The notes: generated by a model from the sequence alone, not told the origin. Counted from the first letter of the stretch, positions 17,702 through 25,439 are shown. The stretch is 29,837 nt of DNA from Paracoccaceae bacterium (GCA_007134405.1 SLKW01000295.1:1-29837); one strand, 5' to 3'. Numbers and translations: made by a program.

Positions 17702-17732
17702 GAGTACGCCCTGCATGCCGCAGGGCTTCCAA
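17702..17732. repeat. Short hairpin at the broken end of the oxidoreductase fragment
   Basis: A 7-base inverted repeat (GCCCTGC and GCAGGGC separated by five bases) lies just past the point where similarity to the oxidoreductase stops. It may belong to the end of whatever element caused the truncation. Confidence 0.3.
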
Positions 17733-17827
17733 GGCATAGTTGGTGCGTTGGGAGAGCGACTTGACAGCGGTCGGAGACGCGGTCGTTGTTGTATGAGGAG
17801 ATTATCCAGACGTGATGTTGGGTAATT

Positions 17828-17873
17828 GGCGCGCCGACGGGAGCAGCAGAAGGAAGGATGTCGGCGCGCCGAC
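17828..17873. repeat. Paired GGCGCGCCGA motifs, inverted and direct
   Basis: The sequence GGCGCGCCGA at 17828-17837 is repeated in inverted form at 17861-17870 as TCGGCGCGCC. The second copy lies in a perfect 12-bp palindrome (TCGGCGCGCCGA, 17861-17872), so it also forms a direct repeat with the first. The spacer is 23 bases. A protein-binding site or recombination site is possible. Confidence 0.4.
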
Positions 17874-17920
17874 CGCCGGCTGATCCGGGCCGGCGGCGAG
17901 GCTCATTGAGCCCTCAAGTA

Positions 17921-17943
17921 CGGCGCGCGCCGGACGCGCGCCG
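17921..17943 (-). terminator. GC-rich hairpin after the PemK-like operon
   Basis: CGGCGCGC and its complement are separated by seven bases, starting six bases after the stop codon of the last gene of the operon. No T run follows on the minus strand, so termination may need help from Rho or it may just stabilise the mRNA. Confidence 0.5.
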
Positions 17944-17949
17944 CAGGGA

Positions 17950-18399
17950 TTATTCCACTTCGACCAGCTTGAGGCTCAGGCGGATCGCTTCGGCAAGTTC
18001 GTGTGCCTCTTGCGCAGCCTTTTGAAGTCTCTCCATCGGCGGCAGTGCAGCCTGGAGAGCTTTGGCGGCCGGAGTGTAGGAGGTCTGCGTATCGAACGCC
18101 TCGGTGCATCCGATTAGCTGCTCGCGCGGGATTGGAACCTGTTCGATGATCTTGCCGGCGGTGATAGCCTTGCGGATCTCGTGGATCGAGGTGTCGAGGT
18201 AGACGAGCAGATCGGGATGGACGGCATCCTCTTCCCGCAGGTGCTCGAGAAGGTCCCGAACGACGTCCCGCGAGCCACTGTCGAGATGCGGCATCACCTC
18301 GAGGGCAATGTGCATGTCCATCGAACGGTGCAGCGCGATGAGGGCGCGGGTGAGATCAACCTGCTTCTCGAACAGGTTCCGGTGAGGTTGGACGGTCAT
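17950..18399 (-). CDS. Acidic helical protein coupled to the PemK-like gene (possible antitoxin)
   Basis: The ATG at 18399 overlaps the stop of the upstream PemK-like gene as ATGA, which fixes the start and gives 149 residues. The protein is predicted helical and acidic (FEKQVDLTRALIALHRSMDM, VVRDLLEHLREEDAVHPDLL, LQKAAQEAHELAEAIRLSLK). I do not recognise a family. Being co-translated with a PemK/MazF-fold protein makes it a candidate antitoxin or partner, although in most such pairs the antitoxin gene comes first. No DNA-binding motif is visible. Confidence 0.6.
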   Translation of the reverse strand: MTVQPHRNLFEKQVDLTRALIALHRSMDMHIALEVMPHLDSGSRDVVRDLLEHLREEDAVHPDLLVYLDTSIHEIRKAITAGKIIEQVPIPREQLIGCTEAFDTQTSYTPAAKALQAALPPMERLQKAAQEAHELAEAIRLSLKLVEVE

Positions 18400-18935
18400 G
18401 CCCGCACCTCCTTCCGGCCGAGAAACGTGCGGCGTGCCCGCCGCTGGCTGGTCCCGGCGGGCGAACCGCGCCACCGCATGTCCCTGCGATCTGCGGCAAT
18501 ATCGCGCATCGCGTGGATGCGACCGCGCACGGCGTTCATGGCCTCGAAGGGATTGCCATCGAGGCGCCCGAGGACCGCGGAGCCGGTAGACCCGCAGATG
18601 ACAAAGTCACTATGGGTCAGCGGCACGAGCAGGCGGCGGGCGCCCACGAATCGCGTCGGTTCATTCAGGCCGGACGCGATGTAGTCGGCCCGGCGACGGA
18701 CATGCACCTCGTAGCCGATATTGGAACGACGGCGCGACGTGGTGCCGTAGGCGATCAGGGCGAAGCGCTGGCCACCCTTCTCCTCTATATCGAGGATCAG
18801 GCAGGGCCTCGCTTTGGGACGCCCGGTGGCGCCTTCCTCGGCGAGAGGAAACCGGAACGACACGATGTCACCGTAGCTGACGTAATCGCGCCAGGCCTCG
18901 GTCATGGTGGGTATGATGGGTGTGGTGTCGAGCAT
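18396..18935 (-). CDS. PemK/MazF-fold protein (possible toxin)
   Basis: The ATG at 18935 is preceded by AAGGAGG, a near-perfect ribosome binding site, so I discard the long upstream extension. Of 179 residues, about 15-115 form a PemK/MazF-type SH3-like barrel: YGDIVSFRFPLAEEG, then KARPCLILDIEEKGG, ALIAYGTTSRRR and a late strand with LVPLTHSDFVICG. In toxins of this fold the G-D-(I/V)-V and K-x-R-P segments line the RNA-binding site. A basic C-terminal tail of about 50 residues (ending RRTFLGRKEVRA) is unusual. It could be an mRNA interferase or a relative that has lost catalysis. It sits within the island, between integrase and a dead gene. Confidence 0.65.
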   Translation of the reverse strand: MLDTTPIIPTMTEAWRDYVSYGDIVSFRFPLAEEGATGRPKARPCLILDIEEKGGQRFALIAYGTTSRRRSNIGYEVHVRRRADYIASGLNEPTRFVGARRLLVPLTHSDFVICGSTGSAVLGRLDGNPFEAMNAVRGRIHAMRDIAADRRDMRWRGSPAGTSQRRARRTFLGRKEVRA

Positions 18936-19364
18936 CTCGACCTCCTTGCGATTGGTATCGCCGCGCCTCCCGATCCATCCCCAAAAGGCTGGGTCCTCGT
19001 CATCGTGCGCGACACCCGGCGCGTGCACGATGACGAAGGACCCCGGCCTGCCAGCCTCAAGCTGACTCCTGCCTCGCGTCAGGTCTGTTCGATGCAACGA
19101 TACCGTCGAACCTGCGCGCCTCCGTTGGCGCGGATCGCCCGTGGGCAGAAGCGCAAGGATTGCTTGCCCATCGACAGTGTATCCGATTTCGCTCTGGCCG
19201 ATTTTCGCCGGGTTGCGATGCTCGGTCGCTTGCGCGCACCCGCGCATTATGGTCGCGCGTTGTCTTCATCTCGGCGCTTGGGCGCTGGGTGAGGCAGCTC
19301 TCTCAGAAGGCCCCGGAGGCATTTGGCTGCATCAGTTCGTTCCCGCCTGATGCGCCCTACGCGC
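18936..19364. other. Non-coding stretch between integrase and PemK-like operon
   Basis: No gene is supported in these 429 bases; the frames present lack ribosome binding sites and have shadow composition. The stretch contains the long hairpin at 18991-19043 and must carry the promoter of the PemK-like operon. Confidence 0.4.
18991..19043. repeat. Long near-perfect hairpin upstream of the PemK-like gene
   Basis: The arms 18991-19011 and 19022-19043 pair over about 21 base pairs with one bulged base and one G-T pair, around a loop of 10 bases. The outer part is GGGTCCT on the left and AGGACCC on the right; the inner part is CGTCATCGTGC and its complement. It starts 55 bases upstream of the PemK-like start codon and has no T run of terminator length. 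It may be an operator for autoregulation, an RNA structure in the leader, or a bidirectional transcription barrier. Confidence 0.6.
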
Positions 19365-21641
19365 TCATTCTGGTATGCGGCGAGGGACACCAGAATGCGC
19401 CCCGGCTGCAAGCACATGCTCGAAGGCGCTTTTCATCTCGGGGCTGCCCGTGATCATAAAGTGATGGTCTTGGCTCAAGCGCCACAGTCTTGCGGCGCCC
19501 GTTCGATGATCCGTGACTTCCACATCGCACCAGTCCCGCAGGCTTGAACGATCGGCCGTGCCAATCCGCAGTGCAAGAAGTTGAGCATCATCTTTCGCCC
19601 TCCGTATCCGACAGGCACAGAGATTTCCCTGGCCGTCGAGGATGACTTCGACCCGAGCAATGGTTTCCGGCACAAGCGTGCAGTCCGCGATGACCGGGTG
19701 CTTGCGCACGCGTGACTGAATGATGCGAAGCCCGAAATCCGCGCTGTCGAGCAACTGTTTCAAGCGCGCCATGTCCCTGTAGATGTAATGCTTGCCAACC
19801 GTCGTGTGGGAGACATGCCCGATGATCTTCTGCACGTTGTCTTCGCTGACGCCGGCGGCCCACAGAGCGGATGAGAAGGTCTTCCTGAGCGCATAGAAAT
19901 CCTGGCTGGAGTCGTCGATGCCGAGCCGCGTGAGCACTGTTCCGATCCTCTTGCCAAAAATCGAGCCCGGATCGCTCGGCTTGGCGTTGACGATTTCGGG
20001 AAAGAGATAGGCATCGGATCGCCCGAGGCGCATGATCCAGTCGAGAAAACCGAGGTCGATCAGCATCTGGGAGATCGGAACGATCCGCGTTGCATCTTCC
20101 GTCTTGCCATGCTGGTCGACATCCCAGCACAGCCGCAGGCAATGGACGCCGTTTTTCAGGACCAGGTCTCGCCGGCGCAATTGCAGCACTTCGGTGACAC
20201 GAGTGCCCATGGTCAGCAGGATCAGCGGAACCCAGTAGATCGCGTCACGGCTGAGCACCTTGCCGGGCATGGCGCGGCGACCCTTCAGAGATCCGCGGTA
20301 GAGTGGCGAGGTCAGAAGGGTTTTCAGATGCGCATCGTCCCAGCGGTCGCGCACCTTCGGATCGGTGACGCGCAGGTAGATCGGGTTTTCTTTTTGGCGC
20401 TCTTCGGTGTCGCGCGCCACGAGACGGTCGAGGGTCCGATATGTCATGATCTTGGTTTTGCCAGTGTAGCCCAGCTCCTTCTCCGCGGCGCGGAGAATTC
20501 TGTGTATCCCGTCCAGATGACGCTTCAGGTTGGTGACCGTCACCCGTGGCACCAGGCGGTCGAAGACACGGGCCCGCCGGTCGGCTTCCGAGAGTTCCGG
20601 ATCGGCGGCAAGTTCGTCGAGGACGTGCTGGTCTCGCTCGTCCGCCTCGCGAATCTCGTCGAGCTTCGACTTGACCACCCCGTCGGATCTGAACCTGTTC
20701 TTGCCATGGGCCTTACCGTGTGTCTTCGGCAAGCGGCTGAGGGTCCGCATCAGGTCGGGAAGCTGTCCTTCGAGATCCTCGAGCGGGACGTCGCCGAGAA
20801 ACTCCGCCACCAAACGCCCGGTGGTTTCGGTCTTCTTCCGCATCTCGGGCGTCGCATGTTCACAGGCGGCCCTGACACCGTCCGACAGCCGGATGAGCGG
20901 GGCGACCTCGCCGTCGAGCCGGGTCGCCACACCGTGTTGCCGCAACGTCTCGGCAACAGCAATCCGAGGATCTTCGCCGAGTTCGTGCACATCGAGCTCT
21001 GCCTGGCGGAGCTTCGCCAGTGCCGATGTCGCCGAGCGGGCGAGGGTAGGTGGCGTTGGGTTCGCGACGGTGACACCGAGCGTGTCGGCGGCCCCCTCCA
21101 CACGAGCTTCGACCTGCGTGAAGGACCTCTGGCGGATCTCATTGCGCAGGGATCGAAGTTCATCGTGAAGCGCCCGGATCAGGCGCTCTGGATCTGACGA
21201 CGGCGCGTCGGCATCGGCGATGATCCGCGCCGCTTCCTTGCGCACCAGCTCGCGCACGATGCGTCCGGCATCTGCATTGGGTTGACCGAGCCGTTCGTGC
21301 TTCACCTGCGCCTCCAGATCGACGATGGCCGATACCAGCCGGGCGCCGCGCCTGTGCGCGACGGCGGGATCTGAGGTTCGCAGCGAGAAGGCCCAGAACT
21401 CCGGGGCACCTTCATGCACGAGCTCCGTTAACGCCCGCTTTCTGAATTGGAAGAAGCGACCGCGGAGCTGGATGCAGTAGCCGGTTCCGGCACACCGCGC
21501 GCGGCGTCGGACAGGGGGCGCGGACGACCGTGTGCGACGGGATTGTGATACAGACTGTGATACACACCGAGATGGGGTGTGGCGATTCGAACCCGACGGA
21601 CGGCGCCCATCGTTGTTTTCATTGGATTTTTTGGCTGTCAT
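19365..21641 (-). CDS. Tyrosine integrase at tRNA-Gln (DUF6538-type N-terminus)
   Basis: The 758-residue protein from the ATG at 21641 has a DUF6538-type segment near residues 45-110 (GTGYCIQLRGRFFQFRKRAL and FSLRTSDPAVAHRRGARL), a long helical middle, a SAM-like core-binding region, and a catalytic domain with an arginine in GTRVTEVLQLRRRDL, the box YALRKTFSSALWAAGV (tyrosine where histidine is usual), a GH pair in IIGHVSHTTVGKHY and the nucleophile in KHYIYRDM. About 130 extra residues follow the tyrosine. The start codon's A is also the last A of the tRNA CCA end, so the integrase is probably transcribed from the tRNA promoter. The usual alternative starts are absent in the next 40 codons. 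It is the likely cause of insertion at tRNA-Gln. Confidence 0.85.
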   Translation of the reverse strand: MTAKKSNENNDGRRPSGSNRHTPSRCVSQSVSQSRRTRSSAPPVRRRARCAGTGYCIQLRGRFFQFRKRALTELVHEGAPEFWAFSLRTSDPAVAHRRGARLVSAIVDLEAQVKHERLGQPNADAGRIVRELVRKEAARIIADADAPSSDPERLIRALHDELRSLRNEIRQRSFTQVEARVEGAADTLGVTVANPTPPTLARSATSALAKLRQAELDVHELGEDPRIAVAETLRQHGVATRLDGEVAPLIRLSDGVRAACEHATPEMRKKTETTGRLVAEFLGDVPLEDLEGQLPDLMRTLSRLPKTHGKAHGKNRFRSDGVVKSKLDEIREADERDQHVLDELAADPELSEADRRARVFDRLVPRVTVTNLKRHLDGIHRILRAAEKELGYTGKTKIMTYRTLDRLVARDTEERQKENPIYLRVTDPKVRDRWDDAHLKTLLTSPLYRGSLKGRRAMPGKVLSRDAIYWVPLILLTMGTRVTEVLQLRRRDLVLKNGVHCLRLCWDVDQHGKTEDATRIVPISQMLIDLGFLDWIMRLGRSDAYLFPEIVNAKPSDPGSIFGKRIGTVLTRLGIDDSSQDFYALRKTFSSALWAAGVSEDNVQKIIGHVSHTTVGKHYIYRDMARLKQLLDSADFGLRIIQSRVRKHPVIADCTLVPETIARVEVILDGQGNLCACRIRRAKDDAQLLALRIGTADRSSLRDWCDVEVTDHRTGAARLWRLSQDHHFMITGSPEMKSAFEHVLAAGAHSGVPRRIPE
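21541..21564. repeat. Two tandem 12-bp repeats inside the integrase 5' end
   Basis: GATTGTGATACA (21541-21552) is followed directly by GACTGTGATACA (21553-21564), 11 of 12 bases identical. The position, about 80 bases inside the tRNA 3' end, suits an integrase arm site, but it is also coding. Confidence 0.5.
21573..21593 (-). repeat. tRNA-Gln 3'-end-like echo
   Basis: These 21 bases align without gaps to 21645-21665, the acceptor and T-arm part of tRNA-Gln, at 16 positions, including an unbroken GATTCGAACC. The T-stem would not pair, so it is not a working tRNA. It may be a worn attachment-site copy. Confidence 0.4.
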
Positions 21642-21715
21642 GGCTGGGGCGGTAGGATTCGAACCTACGGTACACGGTACCAAAAACCGCTGCCTTACCA
21701 CTTGGCTACGCCCCA
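21641..21715 (-). tRNA. tRNA-Gln (anticodon UUG)
   Basis: All arms can be folded by eye: acceptor TGGGGCG with CGCCCCA, D arm around GTAGCCAAGTGGTAAGGC, anticodon stem GCGGT with ACCGT around the loop TTTTGGT (anticodon TTG), a 5-base variable region and a T arm GTAGG-TTCGAAT-CCTAC. The discriminator is G and CCA is encoded. The weak U1-A72 pair is typical of bacterial tRNA-Gln. The 3' end is the right border of the island. Confidence 0.95.
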
Positions 21716-21726
21716 ACTGTTGCGGC

Positions 21727-21754
21727 TTGTAGCCAAGGGGCAAACGCCGCGCAA
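21727..21754 (-). promoter_or_regulatory. Candidate promoter of tRNA-Gln
   Basis: On the minus strand TTGCGC (21754-21749) and CTACAA (21732-21727) are 16 bases apart and end 11 bases before the tRNA. The match to a sigma-70 type promoter is fair. Transcription would run into the integrase gene. Confidence 0.4.
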
Positions 21755-21792
21755 GAGGTCAAAGGAAGATTCCCGAAACCATCATAGATGGT

Positions 21793-22389
21793 TCAATCCG
21801 CATGCCGATCCTTGCGCCAGTCCTCCCAATCCTCGGGGGTGTCCAGGTCGGTGGTCGCATGCGCCCCGGGAAGCGCCACCAATCGCGGCGGGCGTGCGCG
21901 CAGCAGATCCCGCGCACCGATATCGCCGCTGAGAGTTACAAAACTGGACAGCAGGTCAGCTGGAAAGATAACCGGATGGCCAGGGGTCCCATCTTCAGCC
22001 GTTGCTTGAACGGAAATGCCCCCAGGCGTGAATGCTGCGGCAAGCCTGCGAAAGTCATCAACAGTCAGATCGGGAAGATCGGCGGGGCATAGCATCAGCC
22101 CTTCGGCGTCAATCTCCGCGGCCCAGCGGCCTGCGGTACGCAGCGAGGCGGCGAGTCCCTCTTCGGCATCCGTTACCGGCAAGCGGGTTACGTCAAGACC
22201 AGCCAACGCCGCGGCGCGCGATGTTTGGTCCTGGGGTAACGTCACGGCCAGGGGGCCAATCTGGGCGGCAAGGATACGCGTGGCCTGCCTTCGCAGGAGT
22301 GGAACGCCGTCGATCTCCTCCAGCAGCTTGTCACGCCCGCGCATACGGCGGGAGCGACCTGCCGCCAGAAGGGAAACGGCCAGCGCCAT
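21793..22389 (-). CDS. MobA/MocA-like nucleotidyltransferase
   Basis: The 198-residue protein starts with the nucleotide-binding signature LLAAGRSRRMRGRDKLLEEI, followed by the GVPLLRR segment, the metal-binding motif LMLCPADLPDLT and a GTPGHPVIFP segment. This is the pattern of NTP transferases of the MobA/MocA group, which attach GMP or CMP to molybdopterin, or transfer nucleotides to other small molecules. The start codon directly follows the livM stop without any gap, so it is the last gene of the transporter operon. Whether it acts on molybdenum cofactor, perhaps for a Mo-hydroxylase that uses the imported substrate, cannot be seen here. The tRNA gene lies 77 bases downstream. Confidence 0.82.
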   Translation of the reverse strand: MALAVSLLAAGRSRRMRGRDKLLEEIDGVPLLRRQATRILAAQIGPLAVTLPQDQTSRAAALAGLDVTRLPVTDAEEGLAASLRTAGRWAAEIDAEGLMLCPADLPDLTVDDFRRLAAAFTPGGISVQATAEDGTPGHPVIFPADLLSSFVTLSGDIGARDLLRARPPRLVALPGAHATTDLDTPEDWEDWRKDRHAD

Positions 22390-23694
22390 CTATCGCTCGG
22401 GGATCAGGCCACGGGGCGCAAAGCGGAGCATCAAGAGAAGTGCCAGACCCATCATGATCAGCCGCGTATGCGCCGCCTGAGCCATCAGGTGCTGACGGAT
22501 CGGGCTGTCGGCCGAGAGGCCCGAGGTGAGAGTGTCCATCATCCAGCGTCCGGCGGGTTCTGCCTGGACCCAAAGGAACCAGATAATGAACGCGCCAAGA
22601 ACCGCCCCCCAATTGTTGCCGGAACCACCCACAATCACCATCACCCAGATAAGAAAGGTAAAGCGCAACGGCTCATAGCTCCCCGGAGTCAACTGGCCGT
22701 CTAGCGTTACCATCATCGCACCGGCGAGCCCGCAGACGCCCGAGCCCAGAATGAAGACCATGAGATGACGACGGGTGACATCCTTCCCCATCGCGCGGGC
22801 GGCAGTCTCGTTGTCGCGGATGGCGCGCATCATGCGACCCCAGGGGGAGTTCAACGCCTTTTCGGATAACCAGATCAGCGCGCCGAGTACGATGGCAAAC
22901 ATGATGGCGTATCCGGTCAGTTCGACCAAGCGCGCCGTCTCGGACAAGCCCAGACCCAGCCGCTGGGAAAGACCCTGCACCCACTCGTATTGCTGCAGTG
23001 TCACCGGGCGCGGCACGGCGCGCGGGATGCCAACTACGTTATTGACGCCGCGGGTCAGCCAAGCCTCGAACTTCAGCACCGCAATGACGATTTCGGATAT
23101 GCCGAGCGTAGCGATCGCGAGATAGTCCGAGCGCAGTCCCAATGCGATTTTTCCGACGACCCAGGCAAGGCCCGCGGCCATGATTGCCCCCACGGGCCAG
23201 GACAGTATGACCGGTAGACCCAGCCCGCCCAGGTAGCCTTCGGTCGCCGGGTTGACCCGAACGATGGCCGCGGTCGCCGGTGCAAAGACAAATCTTGTAA
23301 TCATGTAGCCGACAACGAGCGTGGCGATCAACGCAACCACCCTCAGTTTGCCTGGCGGCAGCCGGTTCCAAACCAGAATCGCGGCAAAGATCGTGCCTGC
23401 GCCCAGCATCAGCCCCAAGATCGCGCCCACGCCGCCAGCGGCCCAGGCTTCAGGGACCGGAGGCATCGCGATCAGCACGGCGGCAAGACCACCAAACGCT
23501 GTGAAGCCCATGATGCCGACATTGAAAATGCCCGCGTAGCCCCATTGCATGTTCACGCCGAGAGCCATCATCGCAGAGATCAGGCTCATGTTGAGGATCG
23601 TCAGCGCCAGCACCCAGCTCTGGAACATGCCTGTCAGCGCCAGCGCCAGTCCCATCAGCGAAAAGAGTGCGACGTTCCGCAGATATCCGGTCAT
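22390..23694 (-). CDS. livM: Branched-chain amino acid-type ABC permease LivM
   Basis: The 434-residue membrane protein starts at MTGYLRNVALFSLMGLALAL; the ATG overlaps the livH stop as ATGA. It has about ten membrane segments and the LivM-type features GYAGIFNVGIMGFTAFGGLA, SDYLAIATLGISEIVIAVLK and, before the end, MRAIRDNETAARAMGKDVTR, the cytoplasmic loop that contacts the ATPase. It is somewhat longer than most LivM proteins, with extra residues near the middle (about 200-270). Together with LivH it forms the channel of a Liv/HAAT-type importer; the substrate could be an amino acid, amide or related compound. Confidence 0.88.
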   Translation of the reverse strand: MTGYLRNVALFSLMGLALALTGMFQSWVLALTILNMSLISAMMALGVNMQWGYAGIFNVGIMGFTAFGGLAAVLIAMPPVPEAWAAGGVGAILGLMLGAGTIFAAILVWNRLPPGKLRVVALIATLVVGYMITRFVFAPATAAIVRVNPATEGYLGGLGLPVILSWPVGAIMAAGLAWVVGKIALGLRSDYLAIATLGISEIVIAVLKFEAWLTRGVNNVVGIPRAVPRPVTLQQYEWVQGLSQRLGLGLSETARLVELTGYAIMFAIVLGALIWLSEKALNSPWGRMMRAIRDNETAARAMGKDVTRRHLMVFILGSGVCGLAGAMMVTLDGQLTPGSYEPLRFTFLIWVMVIVGGSGNNWGAVLGAFIIWFLWVQAEPAGRWMMDTLTSGLSADSPIRQHLMAQAAHTRLIMMGLALLLMLRFAPRGLIPER

Positions 23695-24704
23695 AGCGTG
23701 CGCCCCCTGAAAATGCCGGTCGGTCGGAAGATCAGGACGATGACGAGGATACCGAAGGTGACGGCGAACTTGTAATCGACCGGCAGGATCTGCATGAGCC
23801 CCGTCGGTTCCATACCTTCGGGCATCAGGTACGAAACGACGCGCCGCCAGGCGTAGGTGATTCCCATCTCGGCGAAAGCCACGACGTAGCCACCCACGAT
23901 AGCGCCCATCGGGTTGCCGAGTCCGCCGACAATCGCGGCGGCAAAGAACGGCAACAGAAGTTGGAAGTAGGTGAAGGGTCGATAACTCTTGTCGAGGCCG
24001 TAGAGCGTGCCGGCCAACACCACGAGGGTCCCGGTGATCGCCCAGGTGATGACCACGACCCGTTCGGGATTGATCCCGGAGAGAAGCGCCAGATCCTCGT
24101 TGTCGGAATAGGCGCGCATCGACTTGCCCGCCCGAGTGCGGTTGAGAAACCAGAACAGAAGCACCATCGCTAGCAGCGCGACGACGATAGTCAGGACCTG
24201 AGACGAGCGCAGCGCGAGACCTTCGGCCAAGCCTGTCCATTCCCGGAAATCGCGCACCGTGATGATGAAACGTTCGCCGTCATCGAAGCGGCGCTCCCCA
24301 GGCCCCATGATCAGCCGGGTGATACCATTTGTGACAAACATGACGCCGAGCGCGGCCATCACGAAGATCATAGGCTTGGCCTTCACTCGTCGATAGAACC
24401 GATAGACGGTGCGATCGACAGCCAGGAGGTAGAGGATTGTGACCGCGATCCCTACCGGCAATGCCAACAGCGCCGTCGGCAACGGGCCGAAGCCGATCCC
24501 CTGTGCCTGCAGGCCCCAGGTTGTCAGGATCACGATCCCGGTGCCGAAGGCCATGATGTCGCCATGCGCGAAATGCGCGAAGCGAAGGATCCCGAAGATT
24601 AGCGTGATTCCCAGCGCGCCGAGCGCGATCTGGCTGCCATAAGCCAGAGCCGGGATCAGAACGAAGTTACTCAGAACCACGAAGGCATTGATCGGTTCCA
24701 TCAT
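23691..24704 (-). CDS. livH: Branched-chain amino acid-type ABC permease LivH
   Basis: The 337-residue protein has eight or so hydrophobic segments and LivH signatures: QIALGALGITLIFGILRFAH near the start, FVTNGITRLIMG, the coupling loop MRAYSDNEDLALLSGINPER and FFAAAIVGGLGNPMGAIVGG near the end. The start codon lies directly before the livF stop with no gap in the opposite sense of the operon order, and the stop overlaps the livM start. It pairs with LivM as the inner-membrane channel. Confidence 0.9.
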   Translation of the reverse strand: MMEPINAFVVLSNFVLIPALAYGSQIALGALGITLIFGILRFAHFAHGDIMAFGTGIVILTTWGLQAQGIGFGPLPTALLALPVGIAVTILYLLAVDRTVYRFYRRVKAKPMIFVMAALGVMFVTNGITRLIMGPGERRFDDGERFIITVRDFREWTGLAEGLALRSSQVLTIVVALLAMVLLFWFLNRTRAGKSMRAYSDNEDLALLSGINPERVVVITWAITGTLVVLAGTLYGLDKSYRPFTYFQLLLPFFAAAIVGGLGNPMGAIVGGYVVAFAEMGITYAWRRVVSYLMPEGMEPTGLMQILPVDYKFAVTFGILVIVLIFRPTGIFRGRTL

Positions 24705-25439
24705 TCAGCCTCCGAGGAAAGACTTGCGCACTTCCGGGTCGGCCAGCAGGGCCTCACCGGTATCGGTGTAGCGGTTGCGGCCCTGGACCATCACGTAGCC
24801 TTTGTCGGCAATGCCAAGTGCCTGGCGGGCGTTCTGTTCGACCATCAGGATGGAGATGCCCGTGCGCGCAATCTCGATGATGCGGTCGAAAAGTTCGTCC
24901 ATGACGATGGGAGAGACACCGGCGGTAGGTTCATCAAGCATCAAAACCGAAGGTTTCGTCATCAACGCCCGCCCTACCGCCACCTGCTGGCGTTGGCCGC
25001 CTGAGAGCTCGCCGGCCGCCTGCCGCCGCTTGTCACGCAGGATCGGGAACAAGTCGTAGACCTGGCCCATCGTGTCCTTAAAGTTATCGTCGCGGATGAA
25101 GGCACCCATCTCGAGGTTTTCCTCAACCGTCATCGAAGGAAAGATGTTGGCGGTTTGCGGTACGAAACCCATGCCTTTGCGCACGCGGGCCTGCGGCGTG
25201 AGACTCGTAATGTCCTCGCCGCTGAGCCGCACTTGGCCCTCGCGCAACTTCAACATGCCGAATACGGCTTTCATCGCGGTCGATTTTCCCGCCCCGTTGG
25301 GCCCGACGATTACCGCGATCTCGCCCTTTTCCACAGCGATCGTGCAGGAATGCAAGATGTCGGCGCCGCCGTAGCCGCCGGTCATGTTCTCACCGATGAG
25401 AACGGCTTCGGGGCTCGGTGCAAGCGCGTGTTCAGACAT
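24705..25439 (-). CDS. livF: ABC transporter ATPase LivF
   Basis: All motifs are intact in the 244 residues: Walker A GPNGAGKST (46-54), Q-loop FVPQTANIFPSMTV, signature LSGGQRQQVAVGRALM, Walker B VLMLDEPTAGVSP and the switch region ILMVEQNARQAL. The VEQN-type switch and short length are typical of LivF. The start overlaps the end of livG by eight bases, which fits translational coupling. Confidence 0.92.
   Translation of the reverse strand: MSEHALAPSPEAVLIGENMTGGYGGADILHSCTIAVEKGEIAVIVGPNGAGKSTAMKAVFGMLKLREGQVRLSGEDITSLTPQARVRKGMGFVPQTANIFPSMTVEENLEMGAFIRDDNFKDTMGQVYDLFPILRDKRRQAAGELSGGQRQQVAVGRALMTKPSVLMLDEPTAGVSPIVMDELFDRIIEIARTGISILMVEQNARQALGIADKGYVMVQGRNRYTDTGEALLADPEVRKSFLGG

Noticed and set aside
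17828..17943. CRISPR-like repeat array
   Set aside because: Only two copies of a short palindromic motif with different surroundings; no regular spacers and no cas genes anywhere in the window.
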